DNA of 64,000 nucleotides from Maniola hyperantus (Eukaryota > Arthropoda > Insecta > Lepidoptera > Nymphalidae): assembly GCF_902806685.2 (NCBI RefSeq), contig NC_048553.1, positions 11,079,440 to 11,143,439 of the forward strand, in the 5' to 3' direction. Below are positions 29,618-38,990 of the stretch, piece after piece. The notes under the pieces were generated by a model. It was not told where the DNA came from and ran no database searches. It saw only the letters and a program-made list of their open reading frames with translations. Position 1 is the stretch's first letter. Each line of letters begins with the position of its first letter. A program made the position numbers and the translations under genes.

Positions 29618-30490
29618 GTAGGGGAATTCAAGCTTCTGGGCCTAACTATCGACACTCACTTAAACTGGAAACAACATATACAAGATGTCAGGAAGAAACT
29701 TTCACGATTTGCATATGCCCTAAGTGTTCTCAAGGCAAACACTAACTACGAAACAGCGCTATCTGCATACTACGCTTATGCTTACTCGTGGATTAAGTAC
29801 GGTATTATACTTTGGGGACAGAGCACAGACGTGGGGGACTTATTTATTGCTCAAAAAAAATGCATACGAATATTAGTAAATATTAGGCAAAGAGACAGTT
29901 GTAAGCCACATTTCATAGGAAAAAAGATCCTGACATTACCATCTATATACATAATGGAAACAGTTCTGTTTGTTAGGAAACACTCACACTTATACAAAAA
30001 ATTAGACAGTACATACCATCGAAACTCGCGAAACAAGCACAACCTGGCTCTTCCACATTACAGCTTACAAATAATACGCCATAGCAGCCCGTATTACAGA
30101 TCAATCATTATTTATAACAAACTTCCTAACGACATTAAAGAAGAAACAAAAGAAGTCACCTTTAAGAGAAAATTAAAACAATGGCTACTACAAAAATGCT
30201 TTTATGATATACAAGAATTTCTAACTGCATAAACCTCAATAGCGTGACGCACCTGTAAATGACATCTGATATTGACATTAAACTATAAGACCTTGTAAGA
30301 TTAATAATTTTAATAATTTAATCCTATTCGTATTGTATCTTTAATATTTACCATTTTATTGTACCTAAAATTGTATTTGCAATACCCTGACAGGGTCTCA
30401 TGTATTTAGCTTTTAGCTTTAAGCACCCACCATCAATAAATGTAAATGTACATGAAAGCAAATAAATAAATCTGAATCTGAATCTGAATC
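29618..30490 (+). mobile_element. 5'-truncated Jockey/CR1-like LINE
   Basis: 873-base insertion holding an open reverse-transcriptase C-terminus, a 3' UTR and a (TGAATC)n tail at about 30472-30490. TAGTTA at 29612-29617 and 30491-30496 is a candidate short target duplication. Confidence 0.8.
29624..30232 (+). pseudogene. LINE reverse transcriptase C-terminal frame, ~202 codons
   Basis: One open frame from 29624 (no ATG; the usual translation start at 29831 is a GTG, so start is only the truncation edge) to TAA at 30230-30232. Motifs seen: FKLLGLTIDTHLNWKQHI (the GxxxD-x-xLxW-HI region after the RT domain), SYYAYAYSWIKYG-type AYSWIKYGIILWG (residues ~62-75), QKKCIRILVNIRQRDSCKPH, then LPNDIKEE and KRKLKQWLLQK near the end. 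These are typical of the thumb/C-terminal part of Jockey/CR1-clade LINEs. The palm domain (YADD), endonuclease and ORF1 are absent, so the frame cannot move the element alone. Still open over 600 bases, so likely a young insertion. Confidence 0.85.
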
Positions 30491-30570
30491 TAGTTACAAG
30501 CGGACATAGAAACGGATATACATACATACAGGTCAAACACATAACCCTCTTTGGGCTTCGCCGCAGTCAG
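30491..30570 (+). repeat. repeat split by the LINE insertion, right part
   Basis: AGTTACAAGCGGACATAGAA, ACATACAGGTCAAACACATA and CTCTTTGGGCTTCGCCGCAG. Ends in AAAAAAAG. Confidence 0.6.
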
Positions 30571-30611
30571 GTAAAAAAAAGAAAGTTAACAGCTAGATTT
30601 GATAGTTGAGT

Positions 30612-30730
30612 TGAGAAACCTGCATGCTTGAGAGTTTTCCATAAAGATACGAGGTATGTGAATTTTGGCAATGCGCGCTTGGCCAGCGCCTTCTCATGCT
30701 GAGAGGAGTCCTGTGCTCAGTAGTGAGCAA
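30612..30730 (+). mobile_element. SINE-A 3' fragment
   Basis: GAGAAACCTGCATGCTTGAG, then TTCTCATGCTGAGAGGAGTC and CAGTAGTGAGCA; diverged, no GAT tail. Confidence 0.65.
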
Positions 30731-30853
30731 GAGTCACGGTTAATGAAAACAATAATACCTTTATCTCTTATAAAGAACTAAAAAAACTCCCAAGTTGAAA
30801 ACGTTCACACCCTCACAATTCGAAAACAAAAAAGTCGAAACAAAGAAAGAAAA

Positions 30854-31845
30854 CTGTCATGATGGGTACCTAAATCAATTAGTGAGAAGACGGTGGGTCC
30901 CCGACGGTTTAATAAGAAGTTACGGCGCCACGGCTCCCGGCCATAAAACGCTGACCACCGCACCCAACAATAGACGTCCAGATAATGGAAAATTGTCTAA
31001 AGGGATTTTTATTATAACTACAGAAACCACTCGAGTTAGCTGAATTTATGATGATTTATTTTTATTACACACTCCTGGCATTCGGAATGCAAAATAATTA
31101 TATTCGATAAAACCTATACTACAGGAGGTTCTTTTTTGTCAATCACTATTGTTACCTACAGTACACTTACTACTTATTTAGAGTCAAAGTATCAAATAGA
31201 ACATTGTCTAAAGGGATTTATTAATAACCACAGAAACCACTCAAGTAAGCTGAATTTATGATGATTTCTTTTTATTACACACTCTCGCATTCGGAATGCA
31301 AAATTATATTCGATAAAACCATATAGTAGGCTCTATTTTGTTTAATACTATTGTCGGTAAGTATGTGCTTACTTCTTATTTAGAGTCTAAGTAAAGAGAA
31401 TACGTAAGAGAGACTGTCATGATGAGTACCTAAATCAATTAGTGAAAAGACGGTGGGTTTAATAACAAGTTACGGCGACACGGCTCCCGGCCATAAAACG
31501 CTGACCACCGCACCCAACAATAGACGTCCAGATAATGGAAAATTGTCTAAAGGGATGTTTTTTTTTAACCACAGAAACCACTCCAGTTAGCTGAATTTAT
31601 GATGATTTCTTTTTCTTACACATTGGCATTCGGAATGCAAAATTATATTCGATAAAACCTACACTACAGGAGGTTCTTTTTTGTCAATCACTATTGTTAC
31701 CTACGTACACTTACCACTTATTTAGAGTCAAAGTATCTAATATAAAATTTTCTAAAAGGATTTTTATTATAACCACAGATACCACTCGAGTTAGCTGAAT
31801 TTATGATGATTTCTTTTGATTACACACTCTGGCATTCTCTGGTAA
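30854..31845 (+). repeat. dimeric higher-order tandem array
   Basis: Order B-U-U-B-U-U': block B at 30854-30991 and 31414-31541 (CTGTCATGATGGGTACCTAA, GGCTCCCGGCCATAAAACGC), block U (ATTGTCTAAAGGGA start, ATTCGGAATGCAAAAT inside) at 30992, 31203, 31542 and 31747. The B-U-U superunit repeats at ~560 bases; the last U is cut at 31845. The frame at 30795-31043 lies across B and is not a known protein. Confidence 0.85.
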
Positions 31846-32440
31846 TTTTTTCAGGGTTCATGTATGTGACTTTCTTTATTCCACCTTAACTTTTAAATTT
31901 TAAAATAGATTTGGATTAATAGAATATCCTTAGAATCCTTACGTCATACCAAATCACTCTCTGCTATACATTTTTTGAAAAAATCCATATGACAGAGCGG
32001 GCGGATTTTAATAATAAAAAATAATAATTAACAAGTACAAAAACCTTTTCAAATATTACTGCTAGCTCTTTAACTATGTCAGCTCACTCGTGTTTATAAC
32101 TATTTATAGTAGTGTTTAGGCTATTTATAGCCTCGCGTTAATATGAAGAGTGTATGAAAAAAAATATCGGCTTACGCGTAAAACTGGCAATACATATTAA
32201 ATGGCGTATCGGAAAGGCAGTTTTCCACCGAAATGAAAACATTTATAATATCTTTATATCGACTCGTAAAAATACATTACATCATTTTTGTTGCGAGACT
32301 TGTTTTTTGTATTGTTTATAATAATAAATGTATTGACTTTAAGTTGCTGAGTGCTGACATAAATTATATAAGGAATGCAAAAAAATATTAATAATACAGA
32401 TAAAAAACAAGTAATAACAATTAAGTATAATAGCCTCAAT
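31846..32440. other. unassigned AT-rich sequence
   Basis: Nothing recognised. Confidence 0.4.
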
Positions 32441-32535
32441 AGCCGGGTGCGGGCGAGCGCGGGTGACGTGCGGGTGTGCGGGGCTTCCCCCCGCCTCATA
32501 CCCCGATTGCTATCTCAACCTGTCGCTAATATAAA
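32441..32535. mobile_element. M8 half copy
   Basis: GCCGGGTGCGGGCGAGCGCG, CCGCCTCATACCCCGATTGC and ATCTCAACCTGTCG; only one arm and the GC core remain. Confidence 0.7.
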
Positions 32536-32983
32536 CTGAATTCAAATTATACAACGAAACAGTCTTCAAAGTATAATGTTTATAACTATTTTAGCATTTT
32601 CCGTTATGACAAAAAACTATTCGCGCAATTTAGATTATAATGGCCACATAAATTAGGCAAAACGTCCCATTGGGCATAAAGGGGCTTCTAGACGACCCGA
32701 TCACAATAGTGGCCGCCCACTAATACGTTTTTACAGTCGTCCGAGGCAATAAAACAAGGACAGGGTCCCAGATTAAGCTCGTTTATCATTCGTTTTGATG
32801 GCCCCTTTTTTGCCATAATCATTCATTTTCTTCCCTACTTTTCTGCTTTACTCGGTTTTAAGCGATTCCACCGAGGTAAGCTGTTTTATTGAATCGACTC
32901 GTATAAATATTCGGATTTGGGTAAAGGAGATGGGTTCTGTGATAGACGCTATTTTTTTAGATCTGTACGGATCCCTGCATGAG
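32536..32983. other. unassigned; compact block at 32640-32830
   Basis: 32640-32830 (GGCAAAACGTCCCATTGGGC, GTCGTCCGAGGCAATAAAAC, TTTTGATGGCCCC) has higher complexity than its neighbours and matches no family here; a candidate conserved non-coding element on weak grounds. Confidence 0.35.
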
Positions 32984-32991
32984 CTACGTTT

Positions 32992-33379
32992 TAGTGGTGT
33001 AACGAATGTCATATTTTGGACATTCGCGGATGCGAATGCGAATATCTGCTGCCAACATTCGCCAATGCGAATGTGAATGCGAATATTCAGTTTTTGTTTA
33101 AATTTGACGCCATTATTGTCTATGGCTTGGTGACCTTAGCGGCAGTCCCGTTATCAAAGGATAAAGAGAAGACTGATAATGTGATTACGAGGTTAAGTTA
33201 CTTTTTATTACATTAAAAACATAAGAAAATAATGGATTTTGTTTTATTAACCAACTATGACGTAATTTTTTTTTTAATATTCGCAAAACATTCCCAGTAA
33301 TTTCGCGGATCGCGAATGCGAATATGCAAAAATATGCGAAAATCCGCGAATGCGAATGCGAATATTCGTTACATCACTA
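32992..33379. mobile_element. M3, hAT-type MITE with 8-bp duplication
   Basis: 388 bases, ends TAGTGGTGTAACGAAT and ATTCGTTACATCACTA, perfect CTACGTTT on both sides (32984-32991, 33380-33387). The subterminal regions are dense in the hexamer GCGAAT. The core TATGGCTTGGTGACC-TTAGCGGCAGTCCC recurs at 56460. Confidence 0.95.
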
Positions 33380-33446
33380 CTACGTTTGATTCATACATTG
33401 ATACGATTACTCAAATATATGCAGTAAGTATGTACCTACAGGTAGA

Positions 33447-33508
33447 GTGGTGATAACCTAGTGGTTAAGACGTCACCTTTCTGATCGCGAGGTCGGGAGG
33501 TCGACGCT
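33447..33508 (+). mobile_element. SINE-A-like tRNA head, decayed
   Basis: GTGGTGATAACCTAGTGGTT then GGTCGGGAGGTCGACGC where a B box would be; body missing. Confidence 0.55.
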
Positions 33509-33516
33509 ATATTCAT

Positions 33517-33723
33517 CATAGGTGATACCCGCGACTTCTTCCGCTTGGAACCCCGTGGGAACTCTTTAATTTTCCGGGATAAAAAGTAGCCTATATCCTT
33601 CCCAGGAATGCAAGCTATCTCTGTAGGTACCAAATTTCGTCAAAATCGGTTGAACGGATGGGTCGTGAAAAGCTAGCAGGCAGGCAGACAGACACACTTT
33701 CGCATTTATAATATTAGTATGGA
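33517..33723 (-). mobile_element. HEL-1 copy
   Basis: ATAGGTGATACCCGCGACTT (CTAG mutated) to CGCATTTATAATATTAGTAT-GGA. Confidence 0.85.
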
Positions 33724-33837
33724 TAGAAAAGTCTTCTGTCCCCGACTTGATTTTTTGATCTTTCTTTGTAGTTGACTTATTTTTCCTTTTAAATCCTATG
33801 CCTACCAACATACCAAACCCAAGATTCCCAAGTTGCC

Positions 33838-33906
33838 CCTGCTGGTAATAAAACCGGCACCTCCCATTTATAAGACCACAGCGCTCACCACTGCGCCAGA
33901 GTCGTT
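33838..33906 (-). mobile_element. SINE-C head fragment
   Basis: CCTGCTGGTAATAAAACCGG, CACCTCCCATTTATAAGACC, GCGCTCACCACTGCGCCAG. Confidence 0.7.
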
Positions 33907-33970
33907 GAAAACCTATAACCTGCCTACATAATCTACAAATTTAAAAAAAAAGCAAGCCATACAAGTAAGA

Positions 33971-34190
33971 CCTATTTTAGCGTTTAAACTATCGTGAGTG
34001 ATTTCCATTATATATCATATCTCTCACTCGGCTATACTCACGTGTTTAGTCGACGTTAGCCCGACTAGTTTAGCGCGACGCGTGCGGGAACTGACTCCCT
34101 TGAAAAAGGACCCCAGATGGGTTCGAAACTAGTCGGGCTAATGTCGACTAAACACGTGAGTAAAGCCGGGTGAGAGATATTATACATAAA
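33971..34190. repeat. head-to-head inverted pair of the TCGAAACTAGTCGG repeat
   Basis: Arms 34017-34071 and 34125-34179 are ~55-bp near-perfect inverted repeats (CACGTGTTTAGTCGACGTTA), separated by 53 bases. The left copy runs on to 33971 (TTTTAGCGTTTAAACTATCG). Confidence 0.85.
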
Positions 34191-34439
34191 GTAAGACATA
34201 CTTATGAGTATGTTACAAAAAATGTATGCTCTGAAAAGGTTTAATAAACTCCATTATTATTTTCTGGCGTACATCAAAAGGCGCTCGTCACACGATATTA
34301 CTGAATACTGAGCGAAGGCTGGCTGCACTAATGAACCTTTATTACTTTTTAACCAGGTACGCTCTATTTTTTGATACACATCCTTTTTTTGTGTTTAAAA
34401 TTGCGTCTGTGTCGAAAATATGTATAGTAAGGATAATAT

Positions 34440-34503
34440 GAATAATTTGCTATAGCTTTTATCTTACTTTAAAATAGAAAATCACATTTTTTGGTGATGT
34501 AAC
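34440..34503 (-). mobile_element. REP-4 piece 1 of 3
   Basis: GCTATAGCTTTTATCTTACT, ATTTTTTGGTGATGTAAC; interrupted by M16. Confidence 0.6.
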
Positions 34504-34635
34504 TGTCGCAGGTGTATTGTCAAATCAGTGAGTTTCAGTTTCAGTGAGAAATGAAGTCGATTGTCAATCTACCGTTTCATTATAATATCACTAGTGAAAT
34601 TGTAATATCACGGCTTTGATAATATACCTGCGATA
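34504..34635. mobile_element. M16 MITE inside REP-4
   Basis: 132 bases, TGTCGCAGGT...ACCTGCGATA ends with CAAATCAGTGA/GCTTTGATAATA continuing the imperfect inverted repeat, flanked by TAAC (34500-34503, 34636-34639). Sole copy in the window. Confidence 0.7.
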
Positions 34636-34725
34636 TAACCACAAATTCACGGCTTTCGGATGCTTCCCTTTACGTAAAGACCTACTTACCTGCCAAATTT
34701 CATGATTCTAAGACCTACTATATAA
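34636..34725 (-). mobile_element. REP-4 piece 2 of 3
   Basis: TAACCACAAATTCACGGCTT, CCTGCCAAATTTCATGATTC. Confidence 0.8.
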
Positions 34726-35032
34726 GCTGTGGTAGCCTAGTGATTAGGACATCCGCCTTCCAATCGGAGGTCGGGGGTTCGATCCCGGGCACGCACCTCT
34801 AACTTTTCGGAGTTACGTGCGTTTTAATTAATTAAATATCACTTGCTTTAACGGTGAAGGAAAACATCGTGCGGAAACCTGCATGCCTGAGAGTTCTCCA
34901 TAATGTTCTCAAAGGCGAGTGAAGTCTACCAATCCGCACATGGCCAGCGTGGTAGACTATCGCCAAAACCCTTCTCACTCTGAGAGGAGACCCGTGCTCT
35001 GTAGTGAGCCGGTGATGGGTTGATCATGATGA
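34726..35032 (+). mobile_element. SINE-A, complete, inside REP-4
   Basis: Head GCTGTGGTAGCCTAGTGATT, B box GGTTCGATCCC (34780), body to GGTGATGGGTTGATCATGAT. Flanks AAGACCTACTATA (left) and AAGACCTAATACTACTATA (right) look like an imperfect target duplication. Confidence 0.9.
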
Positions 35033-35155
35033 AGACCTAATACTACTATAGTTTTCTTGACGGACACGAAAGACAGACAGACTGCAGACAGGCTGTCCAA
35101 CAAAGGGATATAAGGGTTCTTTTTTTCCTTTTGAGGTACGGAACCTTAAAAACTA
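35033..35155 (-). mobile_element. REP-4 piece 3 of 3
   Basis: GTTTTCTTGACGGACACGAA, AGACAGACAGAC, TTTCCTTTTGAGGTACGGAA-CCTTAAAAA. Confidence 0.8.
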
Positions 35156-35690
35156 TAACATGAAAAGTTATACCAGAGCCATTGATTCCTATTATGACAC
35201 GTATGTCACGTTCTAAGTTAAAAGCTACACGGAGGTAGTTTCCAAGATGTCTGTTTGCTATTGATTCCGCAATATTTATTTTAGAGCAAAATGTTATTTT
35301 ATTCACAAAAGCGTTGCTTGAGACGCGTAAGTTTTGCGTGAAACGGAACGAGAGGAAAATGTTTGCGGACAAACTTCTGTCGTAATGAAAAGTAAATTTT
35401 TCCCTACGTTCGCCGAGATATCAATAGAAATAAAACGCGTTAAGTGCGAGATGTACACGATTATAAAGGGTTCCGTTAAGGCGCTGTGGTTAGCTAAGTT
35501 TCCTTCTCTCTCATTCTAACATTTTCGATGATTTCGAAAGAATCAGTACACTTGTAACAAATGTGGAAATTCCAAATCTGACGACTCAAATTTGACGACT
35601 GTTCTTCGGTTCTAAAAAATAAAATTACGTTCATTTTAGATATATTTTTTATTGTAATATCATATCATATTTTTTACCATAAAGGTATAA
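35156..35690. other. unassigned sequence
   Basis: 535 bases; a 61-codon + frame (35334-35519) and a 108-codon minus frame overlap and are not recognised. Confidence 0.35.
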
Positions 35691-35870
35691 AAAGAAAAGG
35701 TGACTGACTGACTGGCTTTCTAACGGTTCAATCAACGCACTTGCTCAAATTTGACGAGTCGGGTTGGAAAGGATTTTTAAAATTCAATCCGTATTTTACC
35801 CCCTAATGGAGTAAAATAAGAGTTTAAAATTTATGTAGTCTACGTGGATGAAGTCGCAGGCATAAGCTGG
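35691..35870 (+). mobile_element. REP-6 copy
   Basis: ATAAAAAGAAAAGGTGACTG to TCTACGTGGATGAAGTCGCA-GGCATAAGCTG. Confidence 0.8.
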
Positions 35871-35898
35871 TTCAAAATATTATTTATTTTATCAAGAA

Positions 35899-36132
35899 CT
35901 AGCTTATGCTCGCGACTTCGTCCGCGTGGACTACACAAAATTCAACCCCCTATTTTACCCCCTTAGGGGTGGAACTTTCAAAAATCCTTTCTTAGCGGAT
36001 GCCTACATCATAATAGCTATCTGCATGCCAAATTTCAGCCCGATCCGTCCTGTAGTTTGAGTTGCGTTGTGTGTGCGTTGATAGATCAGTCAGTCAGTCA
36101 GTCAGTCACCTTTTCCTTTTATATATTTAGAT
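35899..36132 (-). mobile_element. REP-6, complete, inverted to previous
   Basis: CTAGCTTATGCTCGCGACTT to CAGTCAGTCAGTCAGTCACC-TTTTCCTTTTATATATTTAG. Best complete copy. With 35691-35870 it forms an inverted pair around a 28-base spacer. Confidence 0.9.
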
Positions 36133-36328
36133 ATGTTTTGCTGTAACGGATCCCTAAAAACTACTTGCCGTAACACCCTTAGAGGTTTCACTTGGGGGAA
36201 AATGTTTACTTATTTCACAACGAAGTCAATTTGACTTTTTATTGCCAACTTCAGCGACGTCACAATCTTTTCCTTTTTAGTTCCACTTTAACTTTATTTT
36301 TCACGGTAGCTAATTATTATGTTCAATT

Positions 36329-36455
36329 TATGTTCCGTACAAAATGACTTATCGTGCGCCATTTTAACTCTATGGGTCAACTGCGTCAACTGTCATGTCA
36401 AAAGTACGGTTCACCTTTAAAATAAGGACTAAAATCGTACTTTTGACATGATTAA
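36329..36455. mobile_element. M9 fold-back, right arm lost
   Basis: TTATGTTCCGTACAAAATGA, GTGCGCCATTTTAACTCTAT, ACCTTTAAAATAAGGACT. Confidence 0.7.
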
Positions 36456-36796
36456 CACACTTTTTTTAGTATAAACACAAACAAACACCTAATTATGAGT
36501 ACCCAGTGATGCAACCTCGAATCAAACCCTGGACCTCTCTTTTAAATTGCTGCAGAATTAGGTATATTTAAAATTCATAAATAAATTATTTTTAAAGCAG
36601 TTTCATTTATATTTTGAATATTAATAAAATTATAAAATGTTTTCAGAACCGAATATTGAATAAAGCTGTAAATCCGATCAAACTTTTTGTATTGATATCG
36701 GAAATGTTAAGTGGTACAAATAAATTCAAAGCCCACGGCCGCGGTGTGAGAGTGTGAATTAGTAAGTTTTTTTTTTTTCTTGTATGAAAATAAAGT
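36456..36796. other. unassigned sequence
   Basis: AT-rich; GATGCAACCTCGAATCAAAC-CCTGGACC (36508) is faintly SINE-head-like. Nothing firm. Confidence 0.3.
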
Positions 36797-36918
36797 GCTA
36801 GTTTTTTAGAGTTCCGTACCCTTATAGGATCACTTTGTTGTGTGTCTGTCTGTCTGTCTGCCTGTCAAGAAACCTAGAGGGTACCTACTTCCTGTTGATC
36901 TAGAATCATGAATCATGA
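36797..36918 (+). mobile_element. REP-4 5' fragment
   Basis: CTAGTTTTTTAGAGTTCCGT, CTTATAGGATCACTTTGTTG, CTGTCTGTC, TGTTGATCTAGAATCATGA; fused to HEL-1 next. Confidence 0.8.
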
Positions 36919-36921
36919 AAT

Positions 36922-37015
36922 CAATAGGCTACTTTTTATCTCGGAAAAAAGAAGAGTTGCCATGGGATTTTTAAAAACCTAAATCCATGCGGACGAAGTC
37001 GTGGACATTATCTAG
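36922..37015 (+). mobile_element. HEL-1 3' fragment
   Basis: AATAGGCTACTTTTTATCTC, AATCCATGCGGACGAAGTCG, TGGACATTATCTAG. Confidence 0.8.
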
Positions 37016-37023
37016 TAGTTTTA

Positions 37024-37204
37024 GAGCCTCAATAGCTCAACCGGTAAAGGAGTGGACTGAAAACCGAAAGGTCGACGGTTCAAACCCCGCCCGTTGCACT
37101 ATTGTCGTACCTACTCCTAGCACAAGCCTGACACGTAGTTGGAGAGGAAAGTGGAATATTAGTCATTTAACATGGCTAATATTCTTTAAAAACAAAAAAA
37201 GATT
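37024..37204 (+). mobile_element. SINE-B
   Basis: AGCCTCAATAGCTCAACCGG, GGTTCAAACCCCGCCCG, GTAGTTGGAGAGGAAAGTGG, ending in AAAAACAAAAAAAG. The 76-codon frame at 36987-37217 is this SINE. Confidence 0.9.
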
Positions 37205-37232
37205 AAAGAAATGTTGATGGAAGAGTGTCGGC

Positions 37233-37400
37233 TATACAGCGGTGTTCGCAATTAGGGCCTCAAATACATTTAGAGAGGGTCCTTGCTGCCACCTGTGTCG
37301 AGGTCGCAAAAGCCCTTAGAAAGGTGTAAGATGTTGACAACTTCCCCTTAGTTCAATACGTGGGGGTTTCTTTGAGTGTTGTATTTTTTTTGTAAGTAGT
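37233..37400 (+). repeat. CACCTGTGTCGAGGTCGCA repeat, intact copy
   Basis: TCGCAATTAGGGCCTCAAAT, GCCACCTGTGTCGAGGTCGC, AATGTTGACA-type block (GATGTTGACAACTTC). The second copy starts at 37718. Confidence 0.7.
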
Positions 37401-37717
37401 GTCTGAGGTGGAATCTATCAGCATTATTTTATCAAATGAATCTTATTTTATCGAAATACGCAGCGATTATGACAGAATAATAATATTAGTAGGTACCTAT
37501 CGATTAAGATATTACTTGAAAAGATTATAATCGTAAGTCCCCAGCGGTATTATTAATTTAATTTTATTTTTAAAGATTAATTAAATTGTGTAATTTTTCT
37601 TGTTTGTATTAAAGGTCTATTAAAATAAAAGGACAGCAGATTTCCTTAATTGCTCTAATACATACTAAAAAGCTGTTATAATAAAGAAGAAAGCTTTGGA
37701 TATAAGACACGAGGGAC
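37401..37717. other. unassigned AT-rich sequence
   Basis: Nothing recognised. Confidence 0.4.
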
Positions 37718-37790
37718 GGGTTTATGGTAGGGATTGCAATTAGGGGCTCAAAATACCTCTCAGCGTCTTTCCTATTCGCCACCTGTGTCG
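37718..37790 (+). repeat. CACCTGTGTCGAG repeat, left part
   Basis: GATTGCAATTAGGGGCTCAA to CCACCTGTGTCGAG; split by M18, resumes at 38062 (GGTCGCAAGAGCTCTCG). Confidence 0.75.
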
Positions 37791-38061
37791 AGTTAAGCTG
37801 GAGATTGACTTGTAACATTTTGGCGTAATGTATCGAGTTTTTGTAACTCAAACAGACAGACAGACAGACAACAAAGTGATCCTATAAGGGTTCCTTTTTT
37901 GCTTTTGAGGTACGGAACCTTAAAAATGGAGCACATTAAGCCAAGAGCTCAAGTGATACATTACAAACACACGTTACAAGTCAGTCTATATCGCCGTATT
38001 GTAAAAAGATCGCCTCGAATGGTACATAACAAACAAACAGTACAAGTCTATCTCCAGCTTT
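37791..38061. mobile_element. M18 MITE, itself carrying REP-4
   Basis: TTAAGCTGGAGATTGACTTG at the left and its inverted counterpart TCTATCTCCAGCTTTA at the right; imperfect ~50-bp TIRs. A REP-4 piece lies inside at 37846. Confidence 0.75.
37846..37928 (-). mobile_element. REP-4 5' fragment inside M18
   Basis: ACAGACAGACAGACAACAAA, GTGATCCTATAAGGGTTCCT, GAGGTACGGAACCTTAAAAA. Confidence 0.85.
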
Positions 38062-38120
38062 AGGTCGCAAGAGCTCTCGAAAAATGTTGACACCCTGTAA
38101 TACAATCCGTAGGTGTTATT
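38062..38120 (+). repeat. CACCTGTGTCGAG repeat, right part
   Basis: GGTCGCAAGAGCTCTCGAAA, ATGTTGACACCC continue the intact copy's order (37300-37360). Confidence 0.7.
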
Positions 38121-38164
38121 ACGTATTGGCATTGTGATTGAGATGTATTTTTATTCAATTATTT

Positions 38165-38215
38165 CTAGCTTATTTCCGCGACTTTACCCGCGTGGACTAC
38201 ACAAATTCCAAACAA
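38165..38215 (-). mobile_element. REP-6 end fragment
   Basis: CTAGCTTATTTCCGCGACTT, TACCCGCGTGGACTACACAA; the rest is lost at the M12 side. Confidence 0.75.
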
Positions 38216-38226
38216 GCTTATTAGTA

Positions 38227-38565
38227 CTCGCACTAAATTTCCGATCCAATTTCTTTTTTTTTTAGGTTAAGGGTCACTTACTGACTATAAAATCACAAAA
38301 TGCTGACAGATCCAGGTGGAGCTTCGATCGCAATCTTGAAGGAAAGTTTTTGGCCGATATCTTGAAAACTATCCACTTTAAGGCAAATATTATGTAAACC
38401 ATTATTGTAGAGAGTAAAATTTTGCATCTTTTGTTTCCTGTATAAACTTTTTGTAAATTACCGTTTACGATTTATGGCCGATTTAATGAACCGGTTTTTC
38501 CAATATTTTAAAAGTTATCGGCTGAAATAGAAAAAAAAAGAAATTGGATCGGAAATTTAGTGTGA
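38227..38565. mobile_element. M12 MITE, ~36-bp TIRs
   Basis: CTCGCACTAAATTTCCGATC-CAATTTC and poly-T/A at the left; exact inverse except one base (CTCACACTAAA) at the right. Core TTGGCCGATATCTTGAAAAC. Target duplication not clear (GTA/GTT). Confidence 0.85.
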
Positions 38566-38990
38566 GGTTAAATGCTCTATTTACTGGACTATATATTATA
38601 TACATTATACATATATACATTATACATTTTAATTTTTTTTTAATTATATTCGTTTTGTAAAAATATTCGACGTGTTTCGGTTTTTGCGCTAACTAAAACT
38701 ATAAAAATATTTTCTTACTGCACTTAGCATTAGTGCATTGATACATACCTATACATAATATAATCTCTATTTATGTTAGTTACGTAATAAGCAGGCTTCA
38801 GTCTACTCCACGGATAGTATTACAAAACGTCTAACTTCAGAGTCTTGTGCAACTTGAGAGGTTTCAAGAAAACCGGATTACCTATTCTTTGTACAGCGAA
38901 ATGCTTGGAAGGAACCTACTTTACACGACGATAGTATGTTGACCCATCTTTCTGAGCGTTCTTTAAATGAATATTAATTTTAGAGTTCAA
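38566..38990. other. unassigned AT-rich sequence
   Basis: Nothing recognised. Confidence 0.4.
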
